Origin: an uncultured Mucilaginibacter sp.
Lineage (GTDB): Bacteria; Bacteroidota; Bacteroidia; Sphingobacteriales; Sphingobacteriaceae
NCBI GenBank assembly: GCA_903887275.1
Contig: CAISPD010000127.1
Location: 1 to 47,226 of the forward strand
Reading direction: 5' to 3'
Length of the DNA: 47,226 bases
The position numbers and the translations under genes are program-made. Below the pieces are notes generated by a model, which was not told the DNA's origin, made no database searches, and was given only the letters and a program-made list of their open reading frames with translations. The stretch's first letter is position 1; every line of letters begins with the position of its first letter. Shown one piece after another: positions 1 to 9,390 of the stretch.

Positions 1-56
1 AGCAGGATATTCTCCTAAATCGGCTGCAGCAGAATCAGAAAATTAAAGAAATTTGA
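1..56 (+). CDS. 3' end of an unidentified upstream gene
   Basis: Frame 3 is open from the left edge and ends with residues QDILLNRLQQNQKIKEI followed by TGA at 54-56. The last base of this stop is the first base of the next ATG (TGATG), a typical translational-coupling junction. Too little is visible to name a family. The coupling geometry is the main reason to regard it as coding. Confidence 0.4.
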   Translation, partial: QDILLNRLQQNQKIKEI

Positions 57-1696
57 TGAAAAGAAATATTTCGCTTTCCGTTTTGTCGGGCCTGATGCTT
101 TGGTTGGCCTGGCCACCGATGCCTTATACTACTTTCCTGCTATTCATTGGCTTTGTGCCTTTGTTGGTAGCCATGGAAAATATCATTCAATCTGAGTCGG
201 TAAGAAAAGGTAAGAAAATTTTCTGGACCACTTTTATCGGCTTTTTTACCTGGAATGTACTCTCCGTTTACTGGGTTTTTAATGCACTGAAGGAGGGCGA
301 TTCAAATTGGGTGCTGCCGGTTGCAATTATTCCTTATTCGCTGGCTCCGCTGCTGATGTCAACCTGCTGCTGGCTTTATTATCGCCTGCGCCGCCTCACA
401 AAACGTAATTTAGCCTTTTTGGGATTGGTTTGTTTTTGGACAGGCTACGAATACCTTAACCAAACCTGGGACCTTAATTTCCCATGGATGACGCTGGGCA
501 ACGGATTTGCCGTGCAACATAAATGGGTACAGTGGTACGAGTTTACGGGTGTATATGGTGGCACGCTATGGATATGGGTAGTTAATATATTTGCGTTTCT
601 GGTTTATAGCAGCATGCACCGCCCAAGGGCGAAAGTTACCAGGCTTAAACAGATACTGGCATTTGGGTTGATCATACTTTTGCCAATTGCCTATTCACTT
701 TACCGGTATCGTGGATATCATGAAGAGGTAAATCCATCTAACATCGTAGTTGTTCAGCCCAATATCGACCCTTATTTAAAACAGGGTACCATGTCGTTTA
801 AGCAGCAAATTGGGATATTATCTCAGCTTTCTGATTCGCTTGGCCAGCATAATACAGAGTTTTTTATCTGGCCTGAAACTGCCATTCCCGAACCCATTAA
901 CGAAGATGGGATCCGTGTTAACAATAATTTTTTGGACATTCAGCATTTCCTCGGAAAATACAAAAACGGCAATGTGCTTACCGGTGCCGAAACTTTTAAG
1001 GTATATAATTCGCGAGCCACCAATACTGCTACCCCCTATGATCCGCAGGGCAACCAATTTTACGATCGCTTTAATTCAGCGATCAACATTGAAAATTCAG
1101 CCGAGGTTCAGGTTTATCACAAGTCGAAACTTGTCCCCGGTGCCGAGTCGATGCCATTTGGTGATGCCCTATCATTTCTAAAGCCGGTATTTGAACACCT
1201 TGGCGGTGCTACCGGTAACTATGGCACGCAGGACGAGCCCTCGGTTTTTTATTCGCAAAGCGGTATAGGGGTAAGCCCTGCAATTTGTTATGAATCGATC
1301 TGGGGCGAATGGCTGGGTACCAGCGTTCATAAAGGTGGTCAGTTTATCGCAGTTATTACGGATGACGCCTGGTGGGGTAATACCGAAGGAAAGGACCAGC
1401 ATCTCGATTATGCAAAACTACGGGCCATTGAAACACGACGCTGGGTTTGCCGTGCGGCCAATACCGGTATATCAGCATTTATTAACCAGCGTGGCGACAT
1501 TGTTCAACAAACCAAATGGTGGACAAGAACAGCCATCAAGCAAGAGATCAACCTCAACTCAAGTCTTACTTACTATGTGTTACATGGCGATTATATTGCA
1601 AAGGCAGCGAGCCTGTTCGCCTTAGTTGGAATAACTATAATTGCTGCGATCAAATTAAAATCGATCAGGAGAAAGAAAAATCCGGCTACAGCGTAG
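56..1696 (+). CDS. lnt: Apolipoprotein N-acyltransferase
   Basis: This enzyme N-acylates the lipid-modified N-terminal cysteine of apolipoproteins at the periplasmic face of the inner membrane, the last step of lipoprotein maturation. The protein is about 546 residues, normal for the family. Several hydrophobic membrane segments fill roughly residues 5-215, one more lies near the C-terminus (about 515-537), and a nitrilase-type CN-hydrolase domain sits between them. The catalytic Glu-Lys-Cys triad is visible in WPETAIP, YHKSKLVPGAE and ICYESIWGEW. An upstream in-frame TTG at 53 exists, but ATG 56 is preferred because it overlaps the preceding stop codon as TGATG. The 3' end overlaps the convergent kinase gene by 11 bases. 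Confidence 0.95.
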   Translation: MKRNISLSVLSGLMLWLAWPPMPYTTFLLFIGFVPLLVAMENIIQSESVRKGKKIFWTTFIGFFTWNVLSVYWVFNALKEGDSNWVLPVAIIPYSLAPLLMSTCCWLYYRLRRLTKRNLAFLGLVCFWTGYEYLNQTWDLNFPWMTLGNGFAVQHKWVQWYEFTGVYGGTLWIWVVNIFAFLVYSSMHRPRAKVTRLKQILAFGLIILLPIAYSLYRYRGYHEEVNPSNIVVVQPNIDPYLKQGTMSFKQQIGILSQLSDSLGQHNTEFFIWPETAIPEPINEDGIRVNNNFLDIQHFLGKYKNGNVLTGAETFKVYNSRATNTATPYDPQGNQFYDRFNSAINIENSAEVQVYHKSKLVPGAESMPFGDALSFLKPVFEHLGGATGNYGTQDEPSVFYSQSGIGVSPAICYESIWGEWLGTSVHKGGQFIAVITDDAWWGNTEGKDQHLDYAKLRAIETRRWVCRAANTGISAFINQRGDIVQQTKWWTRTAIKQEINLNSSLTYYVLHGDYIAKAASLFALVGITIIAAIKLKSIRRKKNPATA

Positions 1697-2546
1697 CAGC
1701 GTTACGGTTGATGATAAACTGTGCCAGATCGTTGATCGGCTTACGGATGATCTTGCCGACATGGATCTCATTACTTTCGCAAAGGCGCGTTAGCTCATCT
1801 GCAAAAACATAGGCCATTGAACCAACGAAGTGGCACTTGTATTTATGGTATTGAGGGTAAGATTTGATATTAGTTTCTATAAATTCGAGAAATCCTTGCG
1901 CCAATAAATTCTGACCATATACCGTATCCCTGATCTTTCCTAAAAATTTCGCGAATGAGGCGAGATAAAAATTCCCGCCTGGCTTTTGATAAACGTTATT
2001 GATAACTGCTTCCTTGTCGATAGGGTATTCTGCGCTGAACTGTTTAGCAATTTCATCGGGCATATTACCGTAGAGGTAGTCGGTGATCAACGCCTTTCCA
2101 AACCAGGAGCCCGAGCCTTCATCACCTAAAATATAGCCAAGCCCGTGTTTGCCTGCATGGATATCTTCACCATCGAAATAGGATATATTTGAACCGGTAC
2201 CCAATACGCAGCACAAACCCTTTTCATATCCGCAGGTAGCATAGGCTCCACCTAACAGATCGCTGTCAACACTGATATAGGCTTTGGGAAATAAATGACT
2301 AACGGCATTGGATACGATCTCGTGCCTGTCTGGACTGGAGCAACCTGCCCCAAAAAAGTAGATCTCGTCAATATCATTTGCATATTTTACCATTTCGGCA
2401 CCCTGGTCATGCAAAATTTTAACCATTTCCTTTTCGGTAAGGAAGTAGGGGTTCAGTCCACCTGTTCTGAATGGGATAGGATCTTTTCCGGGTACAGCAA
2501 GCAGCCAGTCGGTTTTTGACGAGCCGCTGTCAGCAACTAATATCAT
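1686..2546 (-). CDS. BadF/BadG-type ATPase, N-acetylglucosamine kinase-like
   Basis: A 286-residue ASKHA-fold sugar kinase. The N-terminal phosphate-1 motif is VADSGSSKTDW. VLGTGSNISYFDG and YILGDEGSGSWFGK match the adenosine and phosphate-2 region of the N-acetylglucosamine kinase/BadF-BadG family. The likely role is cytosolic phosphorylation of GlcNAc or a related amino sugar, for example from peptidoglycan recycling; the exact substrate cannot be read from sequence. It is the downstream partner of the single-domain response regulator, whose stop overlaps its start by 4 bases, so the two are probably co-translated. Its tail overlaps lnt on the other strand. Confidence 0.85.
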   Translation of the reverse strand: MILVADSGSSKTDWLLAVPGKDPIPFRTGGLNPYFLTEKEMVKILHDQGAEMVKYANDIDEIYFFGAGCSSPDRHEIVSNAVSHLFPKAYISVDSDLLGGAYATCGYEKGLCCVLGTGSNISYFDGEDIHAGKHGLGYILGDEGSGSWFGKALITDYLYGNMPDEIAKQFSAEYPIDKEAVINNVYQKPGGNFYLASFAKFLGKIRDTVYGQNLLAQGFLEFIETNIKSYPQYHKYKCHFVGSMAYVFADELTRLCESNEIHVGKIIRKPINDLAQFIINRNAATL

Positions 2547-2926
2547 GAATTTATCTCATCAAGCGCTTTTTGTGTAAGCGGTTTATGTATAAACTGGGTA
2601 ATGAATTTATTGTTGACCGACTTTTTCATATCGGCTGGGTCGAGTGACGACGAAAGCATAAAAATCTTAATATTCGATTTTCCTGCAATATCAAGTTTTT
2701 CGTATTCCTGTAAAAATTCGAATCCACCCATCAAAGGCATACGGATATCCAGGAAAATAACATCGGGTTTTACACTTCCCGACTGCAGCAATTGGATGGC
2801 TTCGGTAGCTGATTGACTAACCACTACATGGTCGGCAAAGTTGCTTCCTTCCAGGATACGCCGCGTGACGAAATTATCAATGTAATTGTCATCGATCAGC
2901 AAGCAGGTATTATAACGATTTGACAT
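2543..2926 (-). CDS. Single-domain response regulator (receiver only)
   Basis: A 127-residue CheY-like receiver without an output domain. It shows the N-terminal acidic pair (LLIDDNYID), the phosphoacceptor Asp in DVIFLDIRMP, the switch Ser/Thr region in MLSSSLD and the conserved Lys in IHKPLTQ. Bacteroidota carry many such stand-alone receivers working with hybrid or unlinked kinases. No kinase gene is adjacent; the downstream overlapping gene is a sugar kinase. A sequence matching the -7 box (TATTTTTG on the minus strand, 2933-2940) lies just upstream, suggesting a very short leader. Confidence 0.9.
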   Translation of the reverse strand: MSNRYNTCLLIDDNYIDNFVTRRILEGSNFADHVVVSQSATEAIQLLQSGSVKPDVIFLDIRMPLMGGFEFLQEYEKLDIAGKSNIKIFMLSSSLDPADMKKSVNNKFITQFIHKPLTQKALDEINS

Positions 2927-2932
2927 TCACTT

Positions 2933-2940
2933 CAAAAATA
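2933..2940 (-). promoter_or_regulatory. Candidate Bacteroidota -7 promoter box before the response regulator
   Basis: The minus strand reads TATTTTTG, an exact match to the TAnnTTTG -7 consensus, 6 bases before the ATG at 2926. I found no convincing TTTG/TTG -33 element at the expected 19-21 base distance, so confidence is low. Confidence 0.3.
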
Positions 2941-3090
2941 GCTTTTCTAAAAATAAAAACGAACTGTGTGGGTTTTTTATTTGTTTTGTCTCAAATGTTT
3001 GAATTGACATTTTATTCATGTATCGACCATTTTACACCCATTTTTAAGGGTTACAGTCAAATACTTTCTTTAATTTTTTAAATTGCCCCT

Positions 3091-4893
3091 ATGAAATCAA
3101 GAATCCTGGCCGCAATTTTTTGTTTAATCTTTTATACCATGAGTTCAGCCTCCGGCAAACCCGCAAATAATATTAAAATATCCTATACAGTTACTTTCCC
3201 CGAGGCGCAGGCACATTATGCCGAAGTGGAGATGAATATTACCGGCCTTGATCAAAAATTTGTCGATCTGAAAATGCCGGTGTGGACACCCGGTTCGTAT
3301 CTGGTGCGGGAATTCGCCAAAAATGTCGAGTCATTTTCTGCCGGATCAGCAGGCAAAGCCATCAGTTCGGAAAAGGTACGCAGGAACACCTGGCGCATTA
3401 ATACTGAAAACCATTCGTCAATTACCGTTAAATACAAGGTTTACGCTTTTGAGTTATCGGTACGTACCAGCTATATCGATGCCGCCCATGCGTTTTTGTC
3501 AAGTACCAGCATATTTATGTATCCGGATGGATTGCTCCATCAGCCCTCAACCGTTCACATTGTTCCTTATAAAGGTTGGACCAAAGTTTCAACCAGCCTT
3601 GAGCCTGTAAATGGAGATCCGTTTACCCTGCAATCACCCGACTACGACATTTTGTTCGATTCGCCGATTGAAATAGGCACACAGGATGTGATTGAGTTTA
3701 ATGTAGATGGGGTGCATTACCAAATTGCCATGAGTGGTGGCGGTAATTATGATCCTGAGCGTCTGAAAACTGACCTGGCAAATATCATTCGGCATGAAGT
3801 TGCCATATATGGCGAAAACCCCAACAAGCGGTATGTGTTTATTGTTCACAATACCTCACGTGGCGGAGGCGGTCTTGAGCACCTGAGCTCCTGCGTTTTA
3901 GGGGCATCGCGCGATAACTATGCCAGCGACAAAGGTTACCAGGGTTTTCTGGAGCTGGTTGCGCACGAGCATTTTCATTTGTGGAATGTAAAACGACTTC
4001 GGCCTATTGCCCTCGGTCCGTTTGATTACGATAATGAAAACTATACGACCAACCTTTGGATAGCCGAAGGCTTCACGGCCTATTATCAGGACATTGTAGT
4101 TCGCCGCACCCAGCTTTATCCGCCGCAAACTTACCTGGAAGCCCTGGCTGCTGATATAAATTATGTGCAGAATGCGCCGGGTTCGAGGGTACAATCATTG
4201 GCCGAGGCCAGTTTTGATGCCTGGATCAAACTTTACCGCCCCAATGAGAATACCAATAATGTTACAATTTCTTACTACAATAAAGGTTCGATCATAGCAT
4301 TGCTTTTTGACCTGGAGATCATCCACGAATCAAAAGGTAAATATAGCCTGGATGACGTGATGCGTTATATGTACGAAACCTATTACAAAGGCAAAAGCAG
4401 GGGTTATACCGATGCCGAATTTAAAGCCGGAGTTGAAAAGTTTGCAGGTAAATCGCTTGATGATATCTATGCCAAATACGTTAACGGCCTTGATGATGTT
4501 GATTACGAAAAATACCTTAACCTGGCTGGTTATCACCTTACAGACGAACTTGCAGGTAATAATGATGCAGCTTTAGGAGTGGGTATTGCATCCAATAACG
4601 GAAAGCTATTAGTTGGTTCGGTTGCCCGCAACAGCGCTGCCTGGATAGACGGTATCAATGTGAATGACGAAATTACCGCTATCGATTCCGTTAAGGTGAC
4701 CGACCTGAATGCTGTAATAAGTACAAAAAAGCCGGGCGATAAAGTCATCATTTCGGTTTTGCGCGACGGTTTGCCGCTATCTTTACCCATAACTTTGTTA
4801 AAAAAGAATCAGATAAAATACAAAATTGAAGCATTGGATCAGGCTACTGCGCAGCAATTATTGGTGCGTAAGAAGTGGCTTAGCCTGCAATGA
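3091..4893 (+). CDS. M61 family (glycyl aminopeptidase-like) metallopeptidase with C-terminal PDZ domain
   Basis: A 600-residue exported zinc peptidase. Residues 1-22 form a signal peptide ending near SSASG. An N-terminal beta-rich M61 domain precedes the catalytic domain, which carries HEHFH (HExxH) followed by the downstream Glu in WIAEGFTAYY, the third zinc ligand of the gluzincin type. A PDZ domain occupies about residues 490-580 (GVGIASNNGKLLVGSV onward). This order, M61 then PDZ, is the usual architecture. It probably trims peptides in the periplasm; the substrate is unknown. It is a single transcription unit ending in a strong hairpin. The start codon follows TAAATTGCCCCT directly. Confidence 0.9.
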   Translation: MKSRILAAIFCLIFYTMSSASGKPANNIKISYTVTFPEAQAHYAEVEMNITGLDQKFVDLKMPVWTPGSYLVREFAKNVESFSAGSAGKAISSEKVRRNTWRINTENHSSITVKYKVYAFELSVRTSYIDAAHAFLSSTSIFMYPDGLLHQPSTVHIVPYKGWTKVSTSLEPVNGDPFTLQSPDYDILFDSPIEIGTQDVIEFNVDGVHYQIAMSGGGNYDPERLKTDLANIIRHEVAIYGENPNKRYVFIVHNTSRGGGGLEHLSSCVLGASRDNYASDKGYQGFLELVAHEHFHLWNVKRLRPIALGPFDYDNENYTTNLWIAEGFTAYYQDIVVRRTQLYPPQTYLEALAADINYVQNAPGSRVQSLAEASFDAWIKLYRPNENTNNVTISYYNKGSIIALLFDLEIIHESKGKYSLDDVMRYMYETYYKGKSRGYTDAEFKAGVEKFAGKSLDDIYAKYVNGLDDVDYEKYLNLAGYHLTDELAGNNDAALGVGIASNNGKLLVGSVARNSAAWIDGINVNDEITAIDSVKVTDLNAVISTKKPGDKVIISVLRDGLPLSLPITLLKKNQIKYKIEALDQATAQQLLVRKKWLSLQ

Positions 4894-4910
4894 TCCCTGA
4901 TTCAACAGGT

Positions 4911-4956
4911 ATTTGGATGCCTTATCTACGCTGATAGGGAAGGCATCCAAATTTTC
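4911..4956 (+). terminator. Rho-independent terminator after the M61 peptidase
   Basis: A perfect 13-bp inverted repeat, ATTTGGATGCCTT at 4911-4923 and AAGGCATCCAAAT at 4940-4952, encloses a 16-base loop and is followed by a T-rich tract with a further run of six Ts around 4961. It lies about 20 bases after the stop codon. Confidence 0.85.
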
Positions 4957-5212
4957 AAAATTTTTTGCCGATCATGGCAATTATTCCATTCGTTTTTCGC
5001 AACACTTGCTATTAGCTGCCTTAAACTACCTTTCCAATTAAGCCTTATTTTGCTTTTTCATTAACATTTTTGGCTTATTAGGCTTGACCGTTCTAAATCA
5101 ATTGACAAGCAGAACATATTCCATTTTCGATTGTAATCTATAGGTATAGACACTGGTAGTCTATCCATATTTTTTGCCAAACCGATAGGGAATTCATTTA
5201 AAAATCAGCAAA
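4957..5212. other. Intergenic region without recognised gene
   Basis: Together with the terminator this is a 319-base gap between genes. It is AT-rich, contains no ORF with coding character and no RNA fold that I recognise. It must hold the promoter for the small ORF at 5213 and perhaps for the GH130 gene, but no complete TTTG/TAnnTTTG pair is visible. Confidence 0.5.
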
Positions 5213-5410
5213 ATGATCACGGAACCAAAGCGCTATAAATTTTTTAATAACGAGACCGACAATGTGATCTATTACCTTTCATTGCCTTCGGGAGAGTCTG
5301 GGCATAAAGAGATATTAGAAAGTACCAAACTAAAGCTGGCCGTAGAAAACGGGATATATATTGGCAGCATCTATTATATCGAAGACACCGAACACGAAAC
5401 CGGTAAATGA
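5213..5410 (+). CDS. Small hypothetical protein (65 aa)
   Basis: A 65-residue ORF with an ATG start, mixed hydrophilic composition and no signal peptide, cysteine motif or family I recognise. It has two aromatic-rich segments (KFFNNETDNVIYYLSL and YIGSIYYIEDTEH) that look like beta strands. It lies between the M61 terminator and the GH130 gene in the same direction. Its amino-acid composition looks coding, but there is no other support. A longer antisense ORF covers the same bases and looks like a shadow. Confidence 0.45.
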   Translation: MITEPKRYKFFNNETDNVIYYLSLPSGESGHKEILESTKLKLAVENGIYIGSIYYIEDTEHETGK

Positions 5411-5521
5411 TAATGCCCGCGGCCATCTGATTAAATGTGTTCACTTCTACTTTGTTTAGGTGTAACTGATAAAGCCCCATTCAGGTTACCTGCAATTTAA
5501 ATACTTACTTAATAATTTTTT

Positions 5522-6991
5522 ATGCGAATCCATGTCGAACGTCACGCAGTCAAAGTATTTCCTGATTCCAAACGAGTTATAGCGAGGTATTTTTTTAATG
5601 GGGAGCAAAGGGGCAAAGATCTGATAGCCCGGGTTCTTCAATTGAGCCACGAGGAAGTATTTGACCTGGTGTCGCCCTTATTGCAGGAATTTTCAAAAAG
5701 GCATCGAAATATAACGCGCATTTTGTATCGCAATTGTAACCGTCTTAAGCCTTTTACCGATAGCATGGGTATTCATTTAAACGATTTGAACCACTGGCAG
5801 CGCCTTTTGCTGGGATCATATTTTACGCATGAATACTCGATCGAATCAGCGGCGTTTTTTAACCCATCGATGGTGGAGGACCCCGATCAGATGGACCTTG
5901 AAGTTGGGCAAAAGCGCATTATTATCAGTTTCAGGGCGGTAGGCGAGGGCCATATTTCTTCTATTGCTTTCCGGCGAGCTATTATCGACAAAGACAATAA
6001 CATCAATATTTTGCCTGTAGGAAATTATGTTGATGAGGCGGAAATGATACATGATACACCATTTGAAAAGGAGTTGTTTTTTGAGAAGATCGTTACTGCA
6101 CGGATCGATAAAAAAGTAGTAAAAGCTTTAAAGGCAAGAATGAAAGATAAGTTTGATTACGATACGCTTCAGCGTGTTGTTATTGATATGCAGAATTGCG
6201 AGCCTGATGACACCGTAAAAACCGAACTCGAAAAGGTACTTTGGCTATCAGACTCCTACAGTAATATCAGCTTTTCGCTCGATACTGATATTTCCGATCG
6301 CGTCATATTTCCCCTGTCAGAACTGGAACGAAAAGGAGTTGAGGATGCCCGGTTTGTTCGCTTTGTAGACGAAGATGGCTCGGTTGTTTATTATGCAACC
6401 TATACTGCTTTTGATGGAGCGCTGATTATGCCGAAACTTTTGCAAACCAAAGACTTTTATGATTTTGGTATACGACCCCTGCATGGTGCTGGTGCCAAAA
6501 ATAAAGGCTTAGCGCTTTTTCCGCGGAAAATCCAGGGTAAATACGCCATGCTTTCGCGGGTTGACGGATGCAATAACTATTTGATGTACTCCAATGATAT
6601 CAATCTGTGGGAAAATCCTAAATTGCTGCAAAAGCCTATCTATCCATGGGAGTTTGTACAATTAGGCAATTGCGGATCACCAATCGAAACTCCGGATGGC
6701 TGGCTGATTGTTACGCATGGTGTGGGCCCCATGCGTAAATATGTTTTAGGAGCAGGCTTATTCGACCTGGATGATCCGTCGATAGAAATAGGTCGCCTGA
6801 GAGAACCTTTATTGGCTCCGACAATGGATGAACGTGAAGGGTATGTTCCCAATGTAGTTTACTCATGCGGAGGGATACTCAATAACGGAAAGCTGTTGTT
6901 GCCCTACGGTTTGTCCGACTATTCGTCGTCCTTTGCTACGATCGATCTGAATGCACTTTTGGATAAAATAAAGGCTGATGCCAGGCCCTGA
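5522..6991 (+). CDS. Glycoside hydrolase family 130 protein (beta-mannoside phosphorylase/mannosidase type)
   Basis: A 489-residue cytosolic protein (no signal peptide). The C-terminal half, about residues 240-485, is a five-bladed propeller of the GH130 type, with segments such as GCNNYLMYSNDINLWE, LGNCGSPIETPDGWLIVTHG and YVPNVVYSCGG. The N-terminal 240 residues are an extension found in the longer Bacteroidota GH130 group. Family members phosphorolyse or hydrolyse beta-1,4- or beta-1,2-linked mannosides; which of these applies cannot be decided here. The gene is convergent with, and 9 bases from, a GT4 glycosyltransferase, which suggests a shared mannoside pathway. Its stop codon lies inside a terminator hairpin. 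Confidence 0.85.
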   Translation: MRIHVERHAVKVFPDSKRVIARYFFNGEQRGKDLIARVLQLSHEEVFDLVSPLLQEFSKRHRNITRILYRNCNRLKPFTDSMGIHLNDLNHWQRLLLGSYFTHEYSIESAAFFNPSMVEDPDQMDLEVGQKRIIISFRAVGEGHISSIAFRRAIIDKDNNINILPVGNYVDEAEMIHDTPFEKELFFEKIVTARIDKKVVKALKARMKDKFDYDTLQRVVIDMQNCEPDDTVKTELEKVLWLSDSYSNISFSLDTDISDRVIFPLSELERKGVEDARFVRFVDEDGSVVYYATYTAFDGALIMPKLLQTKDFYDFGIRPLHGAGAKNKGLALFPRKIQGKYAMLSRVDGCNNYLMYSNDINLWENPKLLQKPIYPWEFVQLGNCGSPIETPDGWLIVTHGVGPMRKYVLGAGLFDLDDPSIEIGRLREPLLAPTMDEREGYVPNVVYSCGGILNNGKLLLPYGLSDYSSSFATIDLNALLDKIKADARP

Positions 6992-7009
6992 TGCCTGGTT
7001 TTATTTTAA
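6981..7009 (+). terminator. Hairpin terminator overlapping the GH130 stop codon
   Basis: CCAGGC at 6981-6986 and GCCTGG at 6993-6998 form a 6-bp GC-rich stem with a 6-base loop, followed by TTTTATTTT. The TGA of the GH130 gene (6989-6991) lies in the loop. The hairpin sits in the 9-base gap before the convergent GT4 gene and may also act on that strand. Confidence 0.6.
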
Positions 7010-9268
7010 GGTGGTTTGCTGATGATCGGCCTGCTGGTATATATTGATCTTGTTGCTCTTAAATGATTGCAAAACTGCCAGGTGCGAAATCAGATAAGCC
7101 AGCGTGCTTTCGGCTCCCTGGTTCAGGTTAATGCCAACAGGATTCAAACCATCGCAACAGCCCTTGGTCTCGCGGTCATATACCGGCACGCAAAGTGAGT
7201 TTTCGCCAAGGAACCAGGAGTACACAAAGAATTGTTTTTCCAGGTATTGGGTATCGTTAGTTAAGCGATGTGTCTGAGCATACATCAATACCATGGCCAT
7301 GCTATCTATGGCCTGCTGATCGTATGAGGGTAGTTTGCCATCAACCGAGTACCAGCCATCATTGCCAACCGGGTTAAAGTAGCTTGCACCCAATGTAGCA
7401 TTCTCCAGAAAGCGCATTGATTCCAAAGCAATGTTAAGCGTATTCGTATCCCGGGTAAGTTCAACCGAATGCATTAGCGCCAGAGGTAAAATCGCATTGT
7501 CGTAGGTAAGGTATTCTTCAAACCATCGCCATCGCTTACTGCTCGACCGTTCATAGGCGTTGACCAAAACACCTGTAAGGTGGTTCAATGCGTCAATAGA
7601 TTCTTTATCTGAAGGATGTTCTTTCAAATAATAGGTAAGTCCTATGATCGTATTACTGATACCGCGTAAATGGCTCAGATTTTTAAAATTGGGCAGGGCT
7701 TTGCGAAATAGGTCCTCTCCGAACCTGCTGCCCGAATTATTATGCGCAAACCTGACCAGGTAACCAAGTGCCCAAATTGTTCGGCCAAATGCATCTTCCG
7801 AGCCTTTTTTGTCGAGGTATTCGTGTTTATAGTCTAAAAAATTCCTGAAGTTGCCATCTTCAGTTTGCATATAAAGGATAAAGCTTAAGTAGGCCGGCAT
7901 CAGCTCCAGTGCTTCGTCATAACCCAACTGGTGTGCCATCAAGGCCATTAAAAGGGCTCTCGAGTTATCATCTATGCAATACCCTTCTTTCCAGTTTGGA
8001 ATGCCATATTTAGCATGCTGGATAATACCTATATCATTGGTCAGAAACTGTACATAATCAAGGCTGAACTCAGGCATCAACTCCGGATCGGTGATCCAGC
8101 TCAACAATCGTTCTCCCTGATCCGGGTTGTCGATCACTTCCCTGATCACATCTATATAATTTTTGCCTATAGCCGGCCATCTTAACCCAAGTCCGTATTG
8201 ATATGCTTTATTTTTGATAACAAGCAACTTTTCTTCATCGTCCAATAATTCAATAACGATGTTAGCCAGTGCCGATTCATCTTTGAAATCAAAAAGTCTA
8301 CCCCTGCCATTATCTAATATCTCTTTAGCATGCCAGTAGGGTGTAGCAACTATGGCCGAACCTGCACCTACGGCATAAGCCAAAGTTCCGCTGGTGATCT
8401 GTGCTTCATGCAGGTAAGGTGACACATAAATATCCGCAGCCGAAAGGTAATTGATCAGGTCTTCTTCGCTAACAAAGCTATTAACAAAAGCAATGTTTTT
8501 ACTTACGCCGAGTTTTTCGGCAAGGGCTATCAGGTATTCTCTATACTCTTCTCCCGATTTTTTAACTATCCCCGGGTGTGTGGCTCCTAAAACTACATAC
8601 AGTACATCCGGATGACGCTCAACAATTTTTGGTAAAGCCTGAATCACGGTTTCGAGTCCTTTATTGCGACTGATAAGCCCGAATGTCAATAGCGTTTTGC
8701 GATCCCTGAACAAGATATCCCGTTTTACCGGGTTGATCACCGGGGCCTCCAGATCGGGGGCACCATGTTCAATATAGCTTATTTTTTTTCGCGGAACGCC
8801 GTAAATGTTTATGAGCAGCTTTATGGCAGTCTTTCCCATTACTACGATCTTGTCCGATTTTCGGGCTATGCTCTGCAGAATGATCTTTTGCTGGTAGGAA
8901 GGCCGTTCCAAAACTGTATGCAGTATAGCGATCAACGGTTTTGCTAATTGCCTGATGAGTGAAAGCACATAAATGCCATCATTGCCACCATAAATGCCGA
9001 ACTCATGCTGCAAAATACAGGCATCGCAGTTACTGGCATTTATCCTTTCAGCAACCTCGGTATAATCCTCAATTACCTGTTGCCTGATCAACATTTTAAC
9101 TTCCGGTGGATAGACCAGTTCATCGCTTGAATCGGCGTTAATGGCAACTACGGTTGTCTGTGGCTGCTTATCACCAAAATTTAAGTTGATAGCATTGATC
9201 AGGCTCCTGTTAAAGGTAGCAAGGCCACATTCACGCGGTGGGTAGGTGGATATATAGGTTAATTTCAT
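7001..9268 (-). CDS. Glycosyltransferase family 4 fused to a C-terminal alpha/alpha-toroid glycosidase-like domain
   Basis: A 755-residue cytosolic fusion protein. Residues 1 to about 385 are a GT-B glycosyltransferase of family 4: an N-terminal TYPPRECGLATFN loop, FGLISRNKG at the start of the nucleotide-sugar domain and the donor-binding region SPYLHEAQITSGTLAYAVG. Residues about 395-740 are helical repeats with CIDDNSRALL, EYLTYDNAILPLAL and NQGAESTLAYL, resembling (alpha/alpha)6-toroid glycoside hydrolases. The same two-part protein next to a GH130 gene is familiar from other Bacteroidota genomes. The likely role is transfer, and perhaps trimming, of mannose residues on an intracellular oligosaccharide. 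Donor and product are unknown. Confidence 0.8.
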   Translation of the reverse strand: MKLTYISTYPPRECGLATFNRSLINAINLNFGDKQPQTTVVAINADSSDELVYPPEVKMLIRQQVIEDYTEVAERINASNCDACILQHEFGIYGGNDGIYVLSLIRQLAKPLIAILHTVLERPSYQQKIILQSIARKSDKIVVMGKTAIKLLINIYGVPRKKISYIEHGAPDLEAPVINPVKRDILFRDRKTLLTFGLISRNKGLETVIQALPKIVERHPDVLYVVLGATHPGIVKKSGEEYREYLIALAEKLGVSKNIAFVNSFVSEEDLINYLSAADIYVSPYLHEAQITSGTLAYAVGAGSAIVATPYWHAKEILDNGRGRLFDFKDESALANIVIELLDDEEKLLVIKNKAYQYGLGLRWPAIGKNYIDVIREVIDNPDQGERLLSWITDPELMPEFSLDYVQFLTNDIGIIQHAKYGIPNWKEGYCIDDNSRALLMALMAHQLGYDEALELMPAYLSFILYMQTEDGNFRNFLDYKHEYLDKKGSEDAFGRTIWALGYLVRFAHNNSGSRFGEDLFRKALPNFKNLSHLRGISNTIIGLTYYLKEHPSDKESIDALNHLTGVLVNAYERSSSKRWRWFEEYLTYDNAILPLALMHSVELTRDTNTLNIALESMRFLENATLGASYFNPVGNDGWYSVDGKLPSYDQQAIDSMAMVLMYAQTHRLTNDTQYLEKQFFVYSWFLGENSLCVPVYDRETKGCCDGLNPVGINLNQGAESTLAYLISHLAVLQSFKSNKINIYQQADHQQTTLK

Positions 9269-9390
9269 TGTTCGGTATTAATACAATGGATTAACACTTT
9301 TGATAAAATTAAGTTTGCCCCTACCTTGTACCTATTTGCAGTAAAATATCATTTATATACGCTATATGCACATTTGTACCAGTGCCTCAA

